Positions 1 through 9,168 of a stretch of DNA of 64,000 nt are shown one piece after another. The stretch is from Cystobacter fuscus DSM 2262 (GTDB taxonomy: Bacteria > Myxococcota > Myxococcia > Myxococcales > Myxococcaceae). Numbering within the stretch: the first letter of the stretch is position 1; each line of letters begins with the position of its first letter. The stretch spans positions 1 to 64,000 of the forward strand of contig NZ_ANAH02000011.1 of the NCBI RefSeq assembly GCF_000335475.2, read 5' to 3'. The notes beneath the pieces are model-generated. The model had not been told where the DNA came from. It made no database searches and saw nothing but the letters and a program-made list of their open reading frames with translations. Made by a program: the position numbers and the translations under genes.

Positions 1-505
1 CTGAGAGCGGGGCACGCAGACAAGAGGGTCCTCCAGGAACCTGGGAGGTGCTGACGACTCCACGTCGAAGTGGCCGGAGGGCAACCGGAAGAAAGCCCAG
101 GCCCGAGGGAGATGGGCGCCCGACTCCCGCGGGAGCGAAGGACGGGTGGCGGTGGTAGCGCGCTGGCGAAGGAAACGAAGCCGGGCGTGAAGGTCGTCAG
201 GAAGTCGGAGTGCCTCGTAGTACCGCTGAAGCAGGGGAACGCACCCGGGCGGACCCTGTGGAGGGAAGGGGGCACCGGAACATGGAACCGAGGGAGGGAA
301 AGATGGCGGGGACACCGAGCCCTACAACCGTCTCAACGAAACTCCAACGGATAGCGACGCTGGCGAGCAGCTCATCCAGCGCAGGGTGCGAGAAGGGGTG
401 TCACCGACTCGCAGCGAAACCATGAGCCGAGGAGCCGGATGCGGGAATTCTGCACGTCCGGATCTGTGGGGGGCCGGGGTGGGCAACTGCCCCGGTCTAC
501 CCGAC
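1..505 (+). mobile_element. Degenerate group II intron, 3' part
   Basis: The segment resembles domains I-IV of the bacterial group II introns whose ORF begins MAGTPSPTTVSTKLQRIA. Domain V lies at about 432-464 and keeps the AGC triad (433-435). The expected GAAA-type tip is changed to GGAATTC, and the 3' strand ends GGATC instead of GGTTC. Domain VI follows (about 466-505) and ends in the typical CTACCCGAC, giving a 3' boundary at 505. The 5' end is outside the window or not recognisable. The intron-encoded protein is nearly absent (see 303-425), so the element is probably immobile and perhaps splicing-defective. It sits about 125 bases upstream of ureD, on the same strand. Confidence 0.8.
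303..425 (+). pseudogene. Remnant of group II intron reverse transcriptase
   Basis: The reading frame from ATG 303 starts MAGTPSPTTVSTKLQRIATL, the N-terminus usual for LtrA-like reverse transcriptase/maturases of this intron family. It then departs into unrelated sequence and stops at 425. A normal protein is about 400-450 residues with RT palm motifs, maturase domain X and often an HNH domain; none are here. The first ~21 codons are joined directly to sequence just before domain V. The simplest reading is one internal deletion of nearly the whole ORF, so mobility would need a maturase supplied in trans. Confidence 0.75.
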
Positions 506-531
506 AGGGCGCGAGGTGCCGGAACGAGTGC

Positions 532-561
532 TTTGACACCCGCGAGTTTGACACCCGCGAG
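532..561 (+). repeat. 15-base tandem duplication downstream of intron
   Basis: TTTGACACCCGCGAG occurs twice head to tail (532-546 and 547-561) and a third partial copy starts TTTGAAGAT. It lies 26 bases after the intron 3' end and about 70 bases before the urease operon. No function is evident; it may be replication slippage or a paired regulator site. Confidence 0.7.
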
Positions 562-630
562 TTTGAAGATCTGAATCAACCGAGCAGGCACGCATGGCTC
601 GCGCCAGGGATTTTCGGGTAAGTCTCCCTC

Positions 631-1494
631 ATGTGTGCCTCTCAGATGTCGAGCGAGCAGTCCCCTCCCGATGTGGCGGTCCAGCCCGGACGGGCGAGCC
701 AAGCATGGCTCGCTTTCGAGCGGGTGGGCAAGCGCACCATCGTGAGCCGTGCTCGGGCGAAAAGCCCGGTCCGCTTGTTGACGCCGCGCAACCATGGCCA
801 TGCCGCCTGGGTCTACACCAGCCTGCTGGGGGATGGGCTGGTGGATGGGGACCGCCTCTCCTTGGAACTGGACGTGGCCGAGGGGGCCTCCGCGCTCCTG
901 TCGAGCCGGGGCCACACCCGTGTCTACCGCTCGCCGCATGGTTGCAGGAGTGAGGTCGTCGCCAAGGTGGGCGAGGGGGCGCTCCTTGTCTGGGTGCCGG
1001 ACCCCACGACGTGTTACACGGGCGCCCGGTACGAGCAGCGGCTGGACATCCAGCTCGCCCCAGGGGCCTCGCTCGTCCTGATGGAACTCGTCACCACCGG
1101 GCGCAAGGCCAACGGCGAGCGTTGGACCTTCTCGCGCTTCTCCTCCGCGCTGCGCGTCCACCGGGAAGGGCGCGCGTTGTTCGACGAGTGTTGGCTGCTC
1201 GATCCCGCCCAGGGAGCGATCTCCGAACGGCTCGGCCGTTTCGATGCGATCGGGACCGTGCTGCTGGTGGGCCCCGCGTGTGCGTCCGCCCGCGAGTCGC
1301 TCGCCAGCGGACTGGGGGCGCTGCCCATCACCCCGCGCGCCGGGCTCATCTGCTCCGCCAGTCCGATCAGTCCCGATGGGTTGGTGCTCCGGGCCGCCGC
1401 CGTCTCTCCCGAGCTCTTGCAGCACACAGCCCAGGACTGGTTGTCCTTCCTTCCCTCCATGCTGGGAGACAACCCCTGGGCCCATCACGGATGA
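631..1494 (+). CDS. ureD: Urease accessory protein UreD
   Basis: A 287-residue UreD/UreH-family chaperone. UreD binds apo-urease and, with UreF and UreG, forms the complex that delivers nickel to the active site in the cytoplasm. Family features seen are the early segment SPVRLLTPRNHGHAAWVYTS, the GDRLSLELDVAEGASALLSS stretch and YRSPHG. It is first in the operon, followed by ureAB, ureC, ureF and ureG on the same strand. ATG 631 was taken as start; ATG 646 (MSSEQS) is an equally plausible alternative, and neither has a strong ribosome binding site. Length is normal for the family. Confidence 0.9.
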   Translation: MCASQMSSEQSPPDVAVQPGRASQAWLAFERVGKRTIVSRARAKSPVRLLTPRNHGHAAWVYTSLLGDGLVDGDRLSLELDVAEGASALLSSRGHTRVYRSPHGCRSEVVAKVGEGALLVWVPDPTTCYTGARYEQRLDIQLAPGASLVLMELVTTGRKANGERWTFSRFSSALRVHREGRALFDECWLLDPAQGAISERLGRFDAIGTVLLVGPACASARESLASGLGALPITPRAGLICSASPISPDGLVLRAAAVSPELLQHTAQDWLSFLPSMLGDNPWAHHG

Positions 1495-1577
1495 TGGGCC
1501 ACTCACGCGGTGTGTCATGGTAGAAGTCTGATTCGTCGGATGGGCCCGTGCCCACGAAGCATCGCAGAAGGAGACAC

Positions 1578-2354
1578 ATGCACCTGTCACCGCGTGACAT
1601 CGACAAGCTGCTGTTGCATGGAGCGGGCTTCCTGGCCCAGAAGCGTCTGGCTCGGGGCTTACGGCTCAACTACCCCGAAGCGGTGGCACTCATCTCCACC
1701 CAGCTCCTGGAGTTCATCCGCGACGGCAAGCACAGCGTGGAAGAGCTGATGGACCTGGGAAGGAACCTGCTGGGCCGCGCGCAAGTGATGGCCGGCGTGC
1801 CGGAGATGATCGCGGACGTGCAGGTGGAAGGCACCTTCCCGGATGGTTGCAAGCTGGTGACGGTGTCGCAACCCATCGCGAAGCATCACGGCGACCTCGA
1901 GCTGGCACTCCACGGCAGCTTCCTTCCCGTGCCACCGCTCTCGCTCTTCCCTGATGCGCTGAGCACGGTGATGGAGACGCCGGGCGAGGTGATCGTGCAA
2001 CCCGGTGAGCTGGTGCTCAACGAGGGCCGCGACGTCATCGAACTGGAGATCACCAATACGGGTGATCGTCCCATCCAGGTGGGCAGCCACTTCCACTTCA
2101 TCGAGACGAACCGGGAGCTCGTCTTCGATCGACGAAAGGCATACGGCCGGCGGTTGAACATCGCGGCGGGCACGGCGGTGCGCTTCGAGAGGGATGAGGT
2201 CGAGACGGTACAGTTGGTGAAGATCGCCGGAGCGCAGGTGATTCGAGGTGGCAATGCACTGGCCTCCGGTCCCCTGTCCGCGCAGAACGCGGAGCGGGCC
2301 ATGGAGCAGGTGCTCGCGCGGAACTTCGGTCACAAGGACCAGGAGGAGACATGA
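1578..2354 (+). CDS. ureAB: Urease gamma/beta fusion subunit
   Basis: A 258-residue structural urease subunit with the gamma (UreA-like) part at about residues 1-100, starting [17 protein letters not shown], fused to the beta (UreB-like) part at about 130-258, with [19 protein letters not shown] and [10 protein letters not shown]. Most bacteria encode these separately; fused UreAB forms are known, for example in Helicobacter and some actinobacteria. ATG 1578 is preferred because AGAAGGAGA lies just upstream; the frame is open further 5' but that extension is Arg-rich and unlike the family. The stop overlaps the ureC start by 4 bases (ATGA), indicating translational coupling. Confidence 0.93.
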   Translation: MHLSPRDIDKLLLHGAGFLAQKRLARGLRLNYPEAVALISTQLLEFIRDGKHSVEELMDLGRNLLGRAQVMAGVPEMIADVQVEGTFPDGCKLVTVSQPIAKHHGDLELALHGSFLPVPPLSLFPDALSTVMETPGEVIVQPGELVLNEGRDVIELEITNTGDRPIQVGSHFHFIETNRELVFDRRKAYGRRLNIAAGTAVRFERDEVETVQLVKIAGAQVIRGGNALASGPLSAQNAERAMEQVLARNFGHKDQEET

Positions 2355-4072
2355 GCACGAAGAAGATCAGTCGCGCCGATTATGCCGCCCTGTACGGTCC
2401 CACCACGGGTGACAAGGTCCGGTTGGCGAACACGGGGTTGCTGGCGCAGGTGGAGCACGACCACACCGTCTACGGAGACGAGTGTGTGTTCGGCGGCGGC
2501 AAGGTGCTGCGCGAGGGCATGGGGCAGCAGGTGGGCGCGAGCAACGCCGAGGCGCTGGACTGCGTCATCACCAATGCCCTCATCATCGACTGGAAGGGCA
2601 TCTACAAGGCGGACATCGGCATCAAGGCGGGACGCATCCGCGGCATTGGCAAGGCGGGCAACCCGGACGTGATGGCTGGGGTGACCCCGGGTATGGTGGT
2701 GGGCGTGACCACCGAGGTCATCGCCGGCGAGGGGCACATCGTCACGGCGGGCGGCATCGACACGCACATCCACTTCATCTGCCCGCAGCAGGCGGATGAA
2801 GCGCTCGCCAGCGGCGTCACCACCTGGGTGGGTGGAGGAACGGGGCCCGCCACGGGCAGCAAGGCCACCACCTGCACGCCCGGGATGTGGAACATCCTGC
2901 GGATGTTGGAGGCCACGGACACGCTGCCGCTCAACATCGGCATCACCGGCAAGGGCAACACGTCCAGTCCCGAGGGCCTGTGGGAGCAGATTGCCGCGGG
3001 CGCCGTGGGGCTGAAGCTGCACGAGGACTGGGGTTCTTCTCCGGCCGCCATCGACACGTGCTTGTCGGTGGCCGAGCAGGAGGACGTGCAGGTCACCATC
3101 CACACGGACACGTTGAACGAGTCCGGCTCGGTGGAGGACTCCCTGGCCGCCTTCAAGGGCCGCACGATCCACACCTACCACTCGGAAGGCGCGGGCGGCG
3201 GGCATGCGCCCGACATCATCCGGGTGTGCGGCTACCCCAATGTCCTGCCCAGCTCGACCAACCCCACGCGTCCGTACACGGTGAACACGCTGGATGAGCA
3301 CCTGGACATGCTCATGGTGTGTCACCACCTGAAGAAGGAAATCAAGGAGGACATGGCGTTCGCCAACAGCCGTATCCGCGAGGGGACGATCGCCGCGGAG
3401 GACATCCTCAACGACATGGGCGCCATCAGCATGATCTCCTCGGACAGCCAGGCGATGGGCCGGGTGGGCGAGGTCATCAGCCGCACGTGGCAGACGGCCC
3501 ACAAGATGCGCGAGCAGCGGGGCCGCCTGCCCGAGGAGCAGGGCGACAACGACAACTTCCGCATCCGCCGCTACGTGGCCAAGTACACCATCAACCCCGC
3601 CATCGCTCACGGCATGTCCCATGAGGTGGGCTCGGTGGAGCCGGGAAAGCTGGCGGACCTGGTGCTGTGGAAGCCCGCCTTCTTCGGGATCCGCCCGGAG
3701 CTGGTGCTCAAGGGAGGGCTCGTCGCCTGGTCGCAGATGGGAGATCCGGGCGCGGCCATCCCCACGCCTCAGCCCAACTACATGCGGCCCATGTTCGGCG
3801 CGCGGGGACGGGCCCTGGGGGCCACGAGCATCGCCTTCGTGTCGGCGCGCTCCCTGGACGAGGGGTTGGTCCGGGGGTTGGGACTGACCAAGCAACTGTC
3901 CGCGGTGCGCCAGTGCCGGGGAATCGGCAAGAAGGACATGAAGCTCAACGACTTCCTGCCGCCCGACCTCGCCGTGGCCGCGGATAAGTTCTGGGTGTAC
4001 ATCAACAAGCAGCCGCTCCTGTGCGAGCCCGCCGCGTGGCTTCCCCTGGGACAGCTCTACTCGCTGTTCTGA
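2351..4072 (+). CDS. ureC: Urease alpha (catalytic) subunit
   Basis: This 573-residue subunit hydrolyses urea to ammonia and carbamate at a dinuclear nickel centre. All key residues are present and in register with the Klebsiella enzyme (offset +5): nickel ligands His139 and His141 (DTHIHF), carbamylated Lys222 (GLKLHEDWG), His251 (HTDTLNESG), His277 ([13 protein letters not shown]) and Asp365 ([12 protein letters not shown]), and the mobile-flap Cys324-His325 (MVCHHL). Nothing suggests inactivation. It lies between ureAB (4-base overlap) and ureF (10-base gap). Confidence 0.97.
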   Translation: MSTKKISRADYAALYGPTTGDKVRLANTGLLAQVEHDHTVYGDECVFGGGKVLREGMGQQVGASNAEALDCVITNALIIDWKGIYKADIGIKAGRIRGIGKAGNPDVMAGVTPGMVVGVTTEVIAGEGHIVTAGGIDTHIHFICPQQADEALASGVTTWVGGGTGPATGSKATTCTPGMWNILRMLEATDTLPLNIGITGKGNTSSPEGLWEQIAAGAVGLKLHEDWGSSPAAIDTCLSVAEQEDVQVTIHTDTLNESGSVEDSLAAFKGRTIHTYHSEGAGGGHAPDIIRVCGYPNVLPSSTNPTRPYTVNTLDEHLDMLMVCHHLKKEIKEDMAFANSRIREGTIAAEDILNDMGAISMISSDSQAMGRVGEVISRTWQTAHKMREQRGRLPEEQGDNDNFRIRRYVAKYTINPAIAHGMSHEVGSVEPGKLADLVLWKPAFFGIRPELVLKGGLVAWSQMGDPGAAIPTPQPNYMRPMFGARGRALGATSIAFVSARSLDEGLVRGLGLTKQLSAVRQCRGIGKKDMKLNDFLPPDLAVAADKFWVYINKQPLLCEPAAWLPLGQLYSLF

Positions 4073-4082
4073 GAGGCGCGCC

Positions 4083-4745
4083 ATGGGCTCTTCCTGGAGG
4101 GTGTTGCAGCTGGCGGACTCGGGCTTTCCCACCGGGGGCTTCGCGCACTCGGGGGGATTGGAGGCGGCGGTGCAGCACGGCGAGGTGCGCGGCCGCGAGG
4201 GGCTGGAGCGCTTCGCGCGGGAGCTGCTCTGGCAGGTGGGGCACGGCGCCCTGCCCGCGCTGGGTGCCGCCTGGCGTGAGCCCTCCCTGGTGGCGGGAGT
4301 GGACGCGCGGGTGGAGGCGTTCCTCACCAACCACGTGGCCAACCGCGCGAGCCGCACCCAGGGCCGGGCCTTCCTGGACACCTGCGCGCGCATCTTCCCC
4401 GAGCAGGTGGGCCCCCTGCGCCACGCCGCGCGCGAGGCCGGGGTGCGCTTCCACCACGCGCCCCTCTTCGGCGCGGTGCTGCGCGTGCTGGAGGTGGAAC
4501 TGCTCGAGGTCCAGCAGCTCCTCTTGTCCCTGTCGCTGCGCGGCGCGCTGTCGGCGGCGGTGCGCATGGGAATCGTCGGCACGCACGAGTCCCACCAGCT
4601 CCAGCACCAGCTCACCCCGCTGCTCGACGAGGTGCTCGCCACCTGTGGCGGGCTGGGCCTGGAGGCGCTCGCCCAGACGTCACCGTTGGTGGATCTGCTC
4701 GGCTCCACGCATGACCGGTTGTACTCGCGGCTCTTTCTCTCTTGA
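4083..4745 (+). CDS. ureF: Urease accessory protein UreF
   Basis: A 220-residue, mostly helical UreF-family protein. UreF bridges UreD-bound urease and the UreG GTPase and acts as a fidelity check on nickel insertion. The N-terminal LQLADSGFPTGGFAHSGGLE and the C-terminal HESHQLQHQLTPLLDEVL region are typical. Length is normal. It begins 10 bases after ureC and ends 8 bases before ureG, so it is cotranscribed with them. Confidence 0.92.
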   Translation: MGSSWRVLQLADSGFPTGGFAHSGGLEAAVQHGEVRGREGLERFARELLWQVGHGALPALGAAWREPSLVAGVDARVEAFLTNHVANRASRTQGRAFLDTCARIFPEQVGPLRHAAREAGVRFHHAPLFGAVLRVLEVELLEVQQLLLSLSLRGALSAAVRMGIVGTHESHQLQHQLTPLLDEVLATCGGLGLEALAQTSPLVDLLGSTHDRLYSRLFLS

Positions 4746-4753
4746 GGTGAACC

Positions 4754-5491
4754 ATGCACGACGACGAACACCGTGGCCACGGCCAGGACGACGCTGACCA
4801 CACGCACGAGGAGTGGGACCATCCCGGGCACTTCCACGAGCGCGACAAGCCCCACCGCGCCGACTTCTCCGAGCGCTCCTTCACCATCGGCATTGGCGGG
4901 CCGGTGGGCAGCGGCAAGACGGCGCTGGTGCTGGCCCTGTGCCGGGCGCTGCGCGACAACTACCGCCTGGGCGTGGTGACCAACGACATCTTCACCAAGG
5001 AGGATGCCGAGTTCCTCGTGCGCAACCAGGCCCTGTCGCCCGAGCGCATCAAGGCGGTGGAGACGGGCGGCTGCCCCCACGCGGCCATCCGCGAGGACAT
5101 CAGCCACAACCTGCTCGCCCTGGAGGAGCTGATGGAGCAGCTCAAGCCGGAGCTGCTCATCGTGGAGAGCGGCGGCGACAACCTGGCGGCGCAGTACAGC
5201 CGCGAGCTGGCCGACTACACCCTCTACGTCATCGACGTGGCGGGCGGGGACAAGGTGCCGCGCAAGGGCGGGCCGGGCATCACCCAGTCGGATCTGCTCA
5301 TCATCAACAAGACGGACCTCGCGCCGCACGTGGGCGCGGACCTGGCCGTCATGGAGCGAGATGCCCGGAAGATGCGCGGCGACGGGCCCTTCGTCTTCAC
5401 CCAGGTGACCAAGGGGGTGGGGCTCCAGTCGGTCATCGATCACATCATCGGCGCGTGGCGCAAGGCCACCGGGCCGGCGCCCCGGAGCTGA
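4754..5491 (+). CDS. ureG: Urease accessory GTPase UreG, His-rich N-terminus
   Basis: A 245-residue SIMIBI-class GTPase that drives nickel transfer into urease. The P-loop is GGPVGSGKT (residues 48-56), followed by the metal-binding GGCPH motif, ESGGDN and NKTDLAPH. The first 35 residues carry nine histidines (HGHGQ, DHTHEE, HPGHFHE), a nickel-binding-like tail found in only some UreG proteins. No ureE lies in this operon, so the tail may supply the nickel-storage role normally played by UreE; that part is inference. Last gene of the operon; a strong hairpin follows. Confidence 0.95.
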   Translation: MHDDEHRGHGQDDADHTHEEWDHPGHFHERDKPHRADFSERSFTIGIGGPVGSGKTALVLALCRALRDNYRLGVVTNDIFTKEDAEFLVRNQALSPERIKAVETGGCPHAAIREDISHNLLALEELMEQLKPELLIVESGGDNLAAQYSRELADYTLYVIDVAGGDKVPRKGGPGITQSDLLIINKTDLAPHVGADLAVMERDARKMRGDGPFVFTQVTKGVGLQSVIDHIIGAWRKATGPAPRS

Positions 5492-5507
5492 GCCCCGGGG
5501 CGGAACG

Positions 5508-5539
5508 GGTGGAGCCGGACAGGTGCTTCCGGCTCCACC
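5508..5539. terminator. Bidirectional hairpin between ureG and the exporter
   Basis: A perfect 12-base inverted repeat, GGTGGAGCCGGA / TCCGGCTCCACC, with an 8-base loop. It sits midway between the convergent stops of ureG (5491, plus) and the RND exporter (5564, minus). The T tract is poor on both strands, so termination strength is uncertain. Confidence 0.6.
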
Positions 5540-5563
5540 TTCAGCTGCTCACCTTCAGGCTTC

Positions 5564-8215
5564 TCAGGCGGCGTGCTCCGGCGTGTCCGACTTGCCGGTG
5601 GACGGAGCGCTGGAGGAGTCCGAGGCACTCGCGGCCCGCTGCCTCGCGCGGCGATCCCACATCACCTGCATCACCGCGGCGAGCACCGTGAAGGACACGA
5701 TGAGCGTGGTGAGCAGGCCGATGCACGCCACGAGCCCCATGGACTTCAGGCCGTTGTGGCTGGCGACGAGCAGGGCGGCGAAGCCCGCGGCCGTCGTCAG
5801 CGTGGACGAGGCCACCGCGGCGCCCACGCTGCGCAGCGCCACCATGGGAGAGGTGCCCTCGAGGAAGCGGTGCAACAGGTACAGGCCGTGGCTCACCCCG
5901 AAGCCCAGGAGGATGGGCAGGATGATGATGTTCATGAAGTTCAGGTGGATGTCCGCCAGCGACATGATGCCGAGCATCATCGCCAGGCCCACCGTGAGCG
6001 GGATGACCGAGGCGAGCGCCAGCGACACGCTGCGGAAGTCCAGGAAGTGCATGAACAGAATCCACAACGTCACCAGGAACACCGCCAGCTTGCCGTCGGC
6101 GAGCACGATGCGCGCCAGCCGCGCGAACAGCGGCGCCGCGCCCGCGGCCCGGTGGATCTGCGCCGGGGCGATCACCTTGCCCGACGCGTCCTTGATTTCG
6201 GGCGTGGGGATGGAGCTCGTCTGGTCGGCGAAGTCGAGCATCTTCTTGCCGTCCCACAGGTCCACGGCCGGGTAGATGAACGTGAGGTAGCCGTGGTTCT
6301 CCGGCTTCGTCTCCGGCAGGTGGACGAACTGCTCGCGGTAGTTGGCCGGCACGCCGTGCACGTCGAAGGGCCGGGCCTCGAGCATCTTCATGAACAGCGC
6401 CGCCTTGTCCTGGGTCTCGGGCGGCAGCGCGTTCACGTCGATGTCCTTGAGCTCCTCCTTCCACTCCTGGAGGATCTTCGCGTTGGCGGCCGCCGTCTCG
6501 GGCGGCGGAACGAAGGTGTAGATGCTCACCACCTGATCCACGGTGTTGTACTTGTCCGGGTGCTGGGTGAGCTCCTCGTAGATGGCCTTCGCCTCCTCCA
6601 GCGTCTTGGAATAGACGGCGATGGGGTCCGCGGAGATGTTGAAGCGCTTGGTGATTTCATCCTGCAGCCGCACGGACGGCTGGCCCTCGGGGATGAGCGC
6701 TCGGCTGTTGTAGTTGAAGCGCACGCCCCCCTTGATGCGCTCCCACAGGGTGGTGGGGCGGTCCAGGGGGATCTCCTCGCTCGTCCAGTTGATGGCGCAG
6801 GCGCACAGGGCGAGCACGACGACGGTGCTGATGCCGAGCACGAGCCCCGGCCTGGGCACGCGCAGCTCCTTGCCCGTCTTGCTGTTGAGCGCCGGGGGCT
6901 TCATCTCGCCGATGAGCTTGCGCGGCAGCTCGGGGTTGATGCGGCCCGCGATGGACAGCAGCGCGGGGCTCCACGCGAAGAGCAGCACGCCGATGATGAA
7001 GGTGCCGAAGCCGGCCAGGAAGCCGAACTGGCTGAAGCCGCGGAACTCGCTGACCACGAGTACGAAGAACGAGCCGGACGTCACCACCGCGGCCACCAGG
7101 GCGGGCCGGCCCGCGTTCACCACCGCGTCGCGGATGGCCTGGTCGTACCGCTTGCCCTGGCCCAGCTCCAGCCGGGTGCGGAAGATGAAGTGGATGCCGT
7201 AGTCGATGCCGAAGCCCATGAGCAAGCCACCGAGGATGCTGGTGATCATGTTCAGCTCGCCCACGGTCACGTAGGTGAAGCCCATGGTGATGATGGTGCC
7301 GACCACCGTGCCGCTCGCCACGATGATGGTGGGCACCAGCTTGCGGAAGGCGAGGATGGTGATGATGAAGATGGCCGCGAACGCGACCAGCGTCACCGGC
7401 TGGAGCGACTCCTCGATGGCGTAGGAATCGTCCACCGCCGTCTTGTAGGAGCCCGTGAAGCCATAGGCCACCGTCTGCTTGTTGCCCATCAGCTCGTAGT
7501 CCTCCACGAGCTTCACCCCATCGGAGCCGGGCTGGGTCGAGTAGGCCGCGAGCTTCTGGCGCAGCTCCTCGATGTACGCCCGGGACTTGCCCAGCTCGTT
7601 GGAGTCCCACATCGGCTTGATGAGCATCATGATCATCTTCTTGTCGTTCGAGATGTTGTAGTCATCCCGGATGCTCTTCTTGCCGACGCTGCCATACTTG
7701 TTCACCAGGTCCGTCATCTCGAGCTTCACCGGCTCGGTCTTCTGGATCTCGATGAAGAAGGGGTTGGCGCGGCGGAGCTGATCCTTGAGGAAGGCCATGA
7801 TGCGGCGCTTGCCCTCGACCAGGTCCTCCGTCTTGATGAACAGGGCCATGTTCTGCTGGATGAACTCGACGGGCAGCTTCCAGGTGACGGAGCGCACGTT
7901 CTGCTTGTCCGCCAGCAACTGGGCGCCGAGGTTGTCCGCGACCTTCTTGAGCGTGGCCTCGTCGTCTCCGCGCAGCGCGAGCATCAGGTGGCCGCTGCCA
8001 CCGATCATGTCGATGATGCGCTTGACCTCCTTGACCTCGGGCAGGTCCTGGTCGATGAGGTCGAGCTGGTTGGAGTTGATGGTCAGCTTCGTGGTCCCCC
8101 ACAGGCACACGGCGAACAACGCCAGGATGACCAGGAGGACGAGCCCGGGCCTGCGGACCAGCAAACTGGCATAGGCGAGGGCGAGGCGCGGCGGCTTGTG
8201 GATCGAGTCACTCAT
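5564..8215 (-). CDS. RND/MMPL-family exporter, HpnN-like
   Basis: An 883-residue inner-membrane transporter with the two-fold RND layout: a TM helix near residue 30, a large periplasmic loop, a block of helices, a second periplasmic loop, and a second helical block near the C-terminus (GLAMMLGIMSLADIHLNFMN). Size and layout match MMPL exporters and HpnN, the hopanoid transporter. ATG 8215 (MSDSIHKPP) is preferred over an upstream GTG whose extension would run into the neighbouring gene. The Ttg2D/HpnM-like gene lies 143 bases upstream on the same strand, the pairing seen in hopanoid loci. The substrate could be hopanoid or another lipid. Confidence 0.8.
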   Translation of the reverse strand: MSDSIHKPPRLALAYASLLVRRPGLVLLVILALFAVCLWGTTKLTINSNQLDLIDQDLPEVKEVKRIIDMIGGSGHLMLALRGDDEATLKKVADNLGAQLLADKQNVRSVTWKLPVEFIQQNMALFIKTEDLVEGKRRIMAFLKDQLRRANPFFIEIQKTEPVKLEMTDLVNKYGSVGKKSIRDDYNISNDKKMIMMLIKPMWDSNELGKSRAYIEELRQKLAAYSTQPGSDGVKLVEDYELMGNKQTVAYGFTGSYKTAVDDSYAIEESLQPVTLVAFAAIFIITILAFRKLVPTIIVASGTVVGTIITMGFTYVTVGELNMITSILGGLLMGFGIDYGIHFIFRTRLELGQGKRYDQAIRDAVVNAGRPALVAAVVTSGSFFVLVVSEFRGFSQFGFLAGFGTFIIGVLLFAWSPALLSIAGRINPELPRKLIGEMKPPALNSKTGKELRVPRPGLVLGISTVVVLALCACAINWTSEEIPLDRPTTLWERIKGGVRFNYNSRALIPEGQPSVRLQDEITKRFNISADPIAVYSKTLEEAKAIYEELTQHPDKYNTVDQVVSIYTFVPPPETAAANAKILQEWKEELKDIDVNALPPETQDKAALFMKMLEARPFDVHGVPANYREQFVHLPETKPENHGYLTFIYPAVDLWDGKKMLDFADQTSSIPTPEIKDASGKVIAPAQIHRAAGAAPLFARLARIVLADGKLAVFLVTLWILFMHFLDFRSVSLALASVIPLTVGLAMMLGIMSLADIHLNFMNIIILPILLGFGVSHGLYLLHRFLEGTSPMVALRSVGAAVASSTLTTAAGFAALLVASHNGLKSMGLVACIGLLTTLIVSFTVLAAVMQVMWDRRARQRAASASDSSSAPSTGKSDTPEHAA

Positions 8216-8358
8216 GCGGCCGCGGACCCTATCGGAGAACCGCCCCCACCAGAAGCGCGGCGAGGGCCTTCGTCGCCCGTCCCGTCGCTCTCCGGGGTGC
8301 CCTGGGGCCAGGGCGAGGACCCGGAGTGGGAATAAACTCCGGGCCTCGTGGCTGAGTG

Positions 8359-8937
8359 CTACTTCTTGGACAGTTCCGCCTCCTTCTTGCGCATCATGTC
8401 GAGCAGGTGGTCCCACCCGCCCTGCTGGAAGATGGGGCGCACCTGGTCATCGCGGATGCCGGTGAGCATGGAGTCGCCGAGCACGAACACGTCGAGCACC
8501 TTCCAGGCGTTCGCGTCCTTCACCACCGCGTACTTCAGCTTCATCTCCTGCTTCTTCATCGGGTGGTTGATGATGACGAGCGAGCTCACGTTGCCCTTGT
8601 CCCCCTCCACCGTGGGCGCGTCGTAGGTGATGGACTGCAGGTTCTTGAAGTTCTCACGCACCTTGGGGAAGGCGATCTTGGCGAAGAGGCTGTGGAAGAG
8701 CTTGGTGAACTCCTTGCGCTGGGTGTCGGTGCCCTTGGCCCAGTCCTCGCCAAGCAGGAAGCGGCCCATCTCCTCGTCGGCCAACTGCTTGAGCGCCAGG
8801 TCGTCCTTGCTCAGGCGCACGGACTGGACGACCGTCTTCACGGGCTTGGCCACGGCCTCGTTGGGCGCCGCGGCGAGCGCGGGCATGCAGAGCAGGAGAG
8901 AGGCCAGGAGGGTCAGGGAGCGAAGTCGAGTGTTCAT
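8359..8937 (-). CDS. MlaC/Ttg2D (HpnM-like) periplasmic lipid-binding protein
   Basis: A 192-residue secreted protein with a Sec signal peptide (SLTLLASLLLCMPALAAAP, cleaved near residue 22). The region around EFTKLFHSLFAKIAFPKVRE and the WKVLDVFVLGDSMLTGIRDD segment fit the toluene-tolerance Ttg2D/MlaC family, which shuttles lipids across the periplasm. Next to an HpnN-like exporter it would correspond to HpnM. ATG 8937 was chosen because it begins a normal signal peptide; the upstream extension in the same frame is not signal-like. Confidence 0.8.
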   Translation of the reverse strand: MNTRLRSLTLLASLLLCMPALAAAPNEAVAKPVKTVVQSVRLSKDDLALKQLADEEMGRFLLGEDWAKGTDTQRKEFTKLFHSLFAKIAFPKVRENFKNLQSITYDAPTVEGDKGNVSSLVIINHPMKKQEMKLKYAVVKDANAWKVLDVFVLGDSMLTGIRDDQVRPIFQQGGWDHLLDMMRKKEAELSKK

Positions 8938-9091
8938 GAGGTTCCTTCCGGTTGAGGAGCGGTCTCTACTAGCCCAGAGAGGAACGGAAGGCCGGGGGTG
9001 AAATTCAGAGGGCTTTCCTCCGGTGGACACAGCCGGGGGCCCGCCTGGCTGGTGGCAGCGGTGGACGAATTTTCCAGGAGTGGTTCCGGGT

Positions 9092-9119
9092 TTGACTCTC
9101 CTGAATCCCCAAGTCTACT
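9092..9119 (+). promoter_or_regulatory. Candidate sigma70 promoter of metK
   Basis: TTGACT (9092-9097), 16 bases, then TCTACT (9114-9119), about 50 bases before the metK start. The match is moderate and no riboswitch-like fold was recognised between it and the gene. Identified by eye only. Confidence 0.35.
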
Positions 9120-9168
9120 GTGACCCACTTTCACGATTCGCCTGCCCGTCAACCCCCAAGAAGAACTC

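Noticed and set aside
2330-5443. 1037-residue minus-strand open frame over the urease genes
   Set aside because: It lies antisense to ureC, ureF and ureG, which have full motif support. High GC3 opens long shadow frames; the translation is His/Arg/Ala-rich without domains.
9030-9168. SAM riboswitch in the metK leader
   Set aside because: The 138-base gap shows no recognisable SAM-I, SAM-II or SAM-IV core by eye; a covariance search would settle it.
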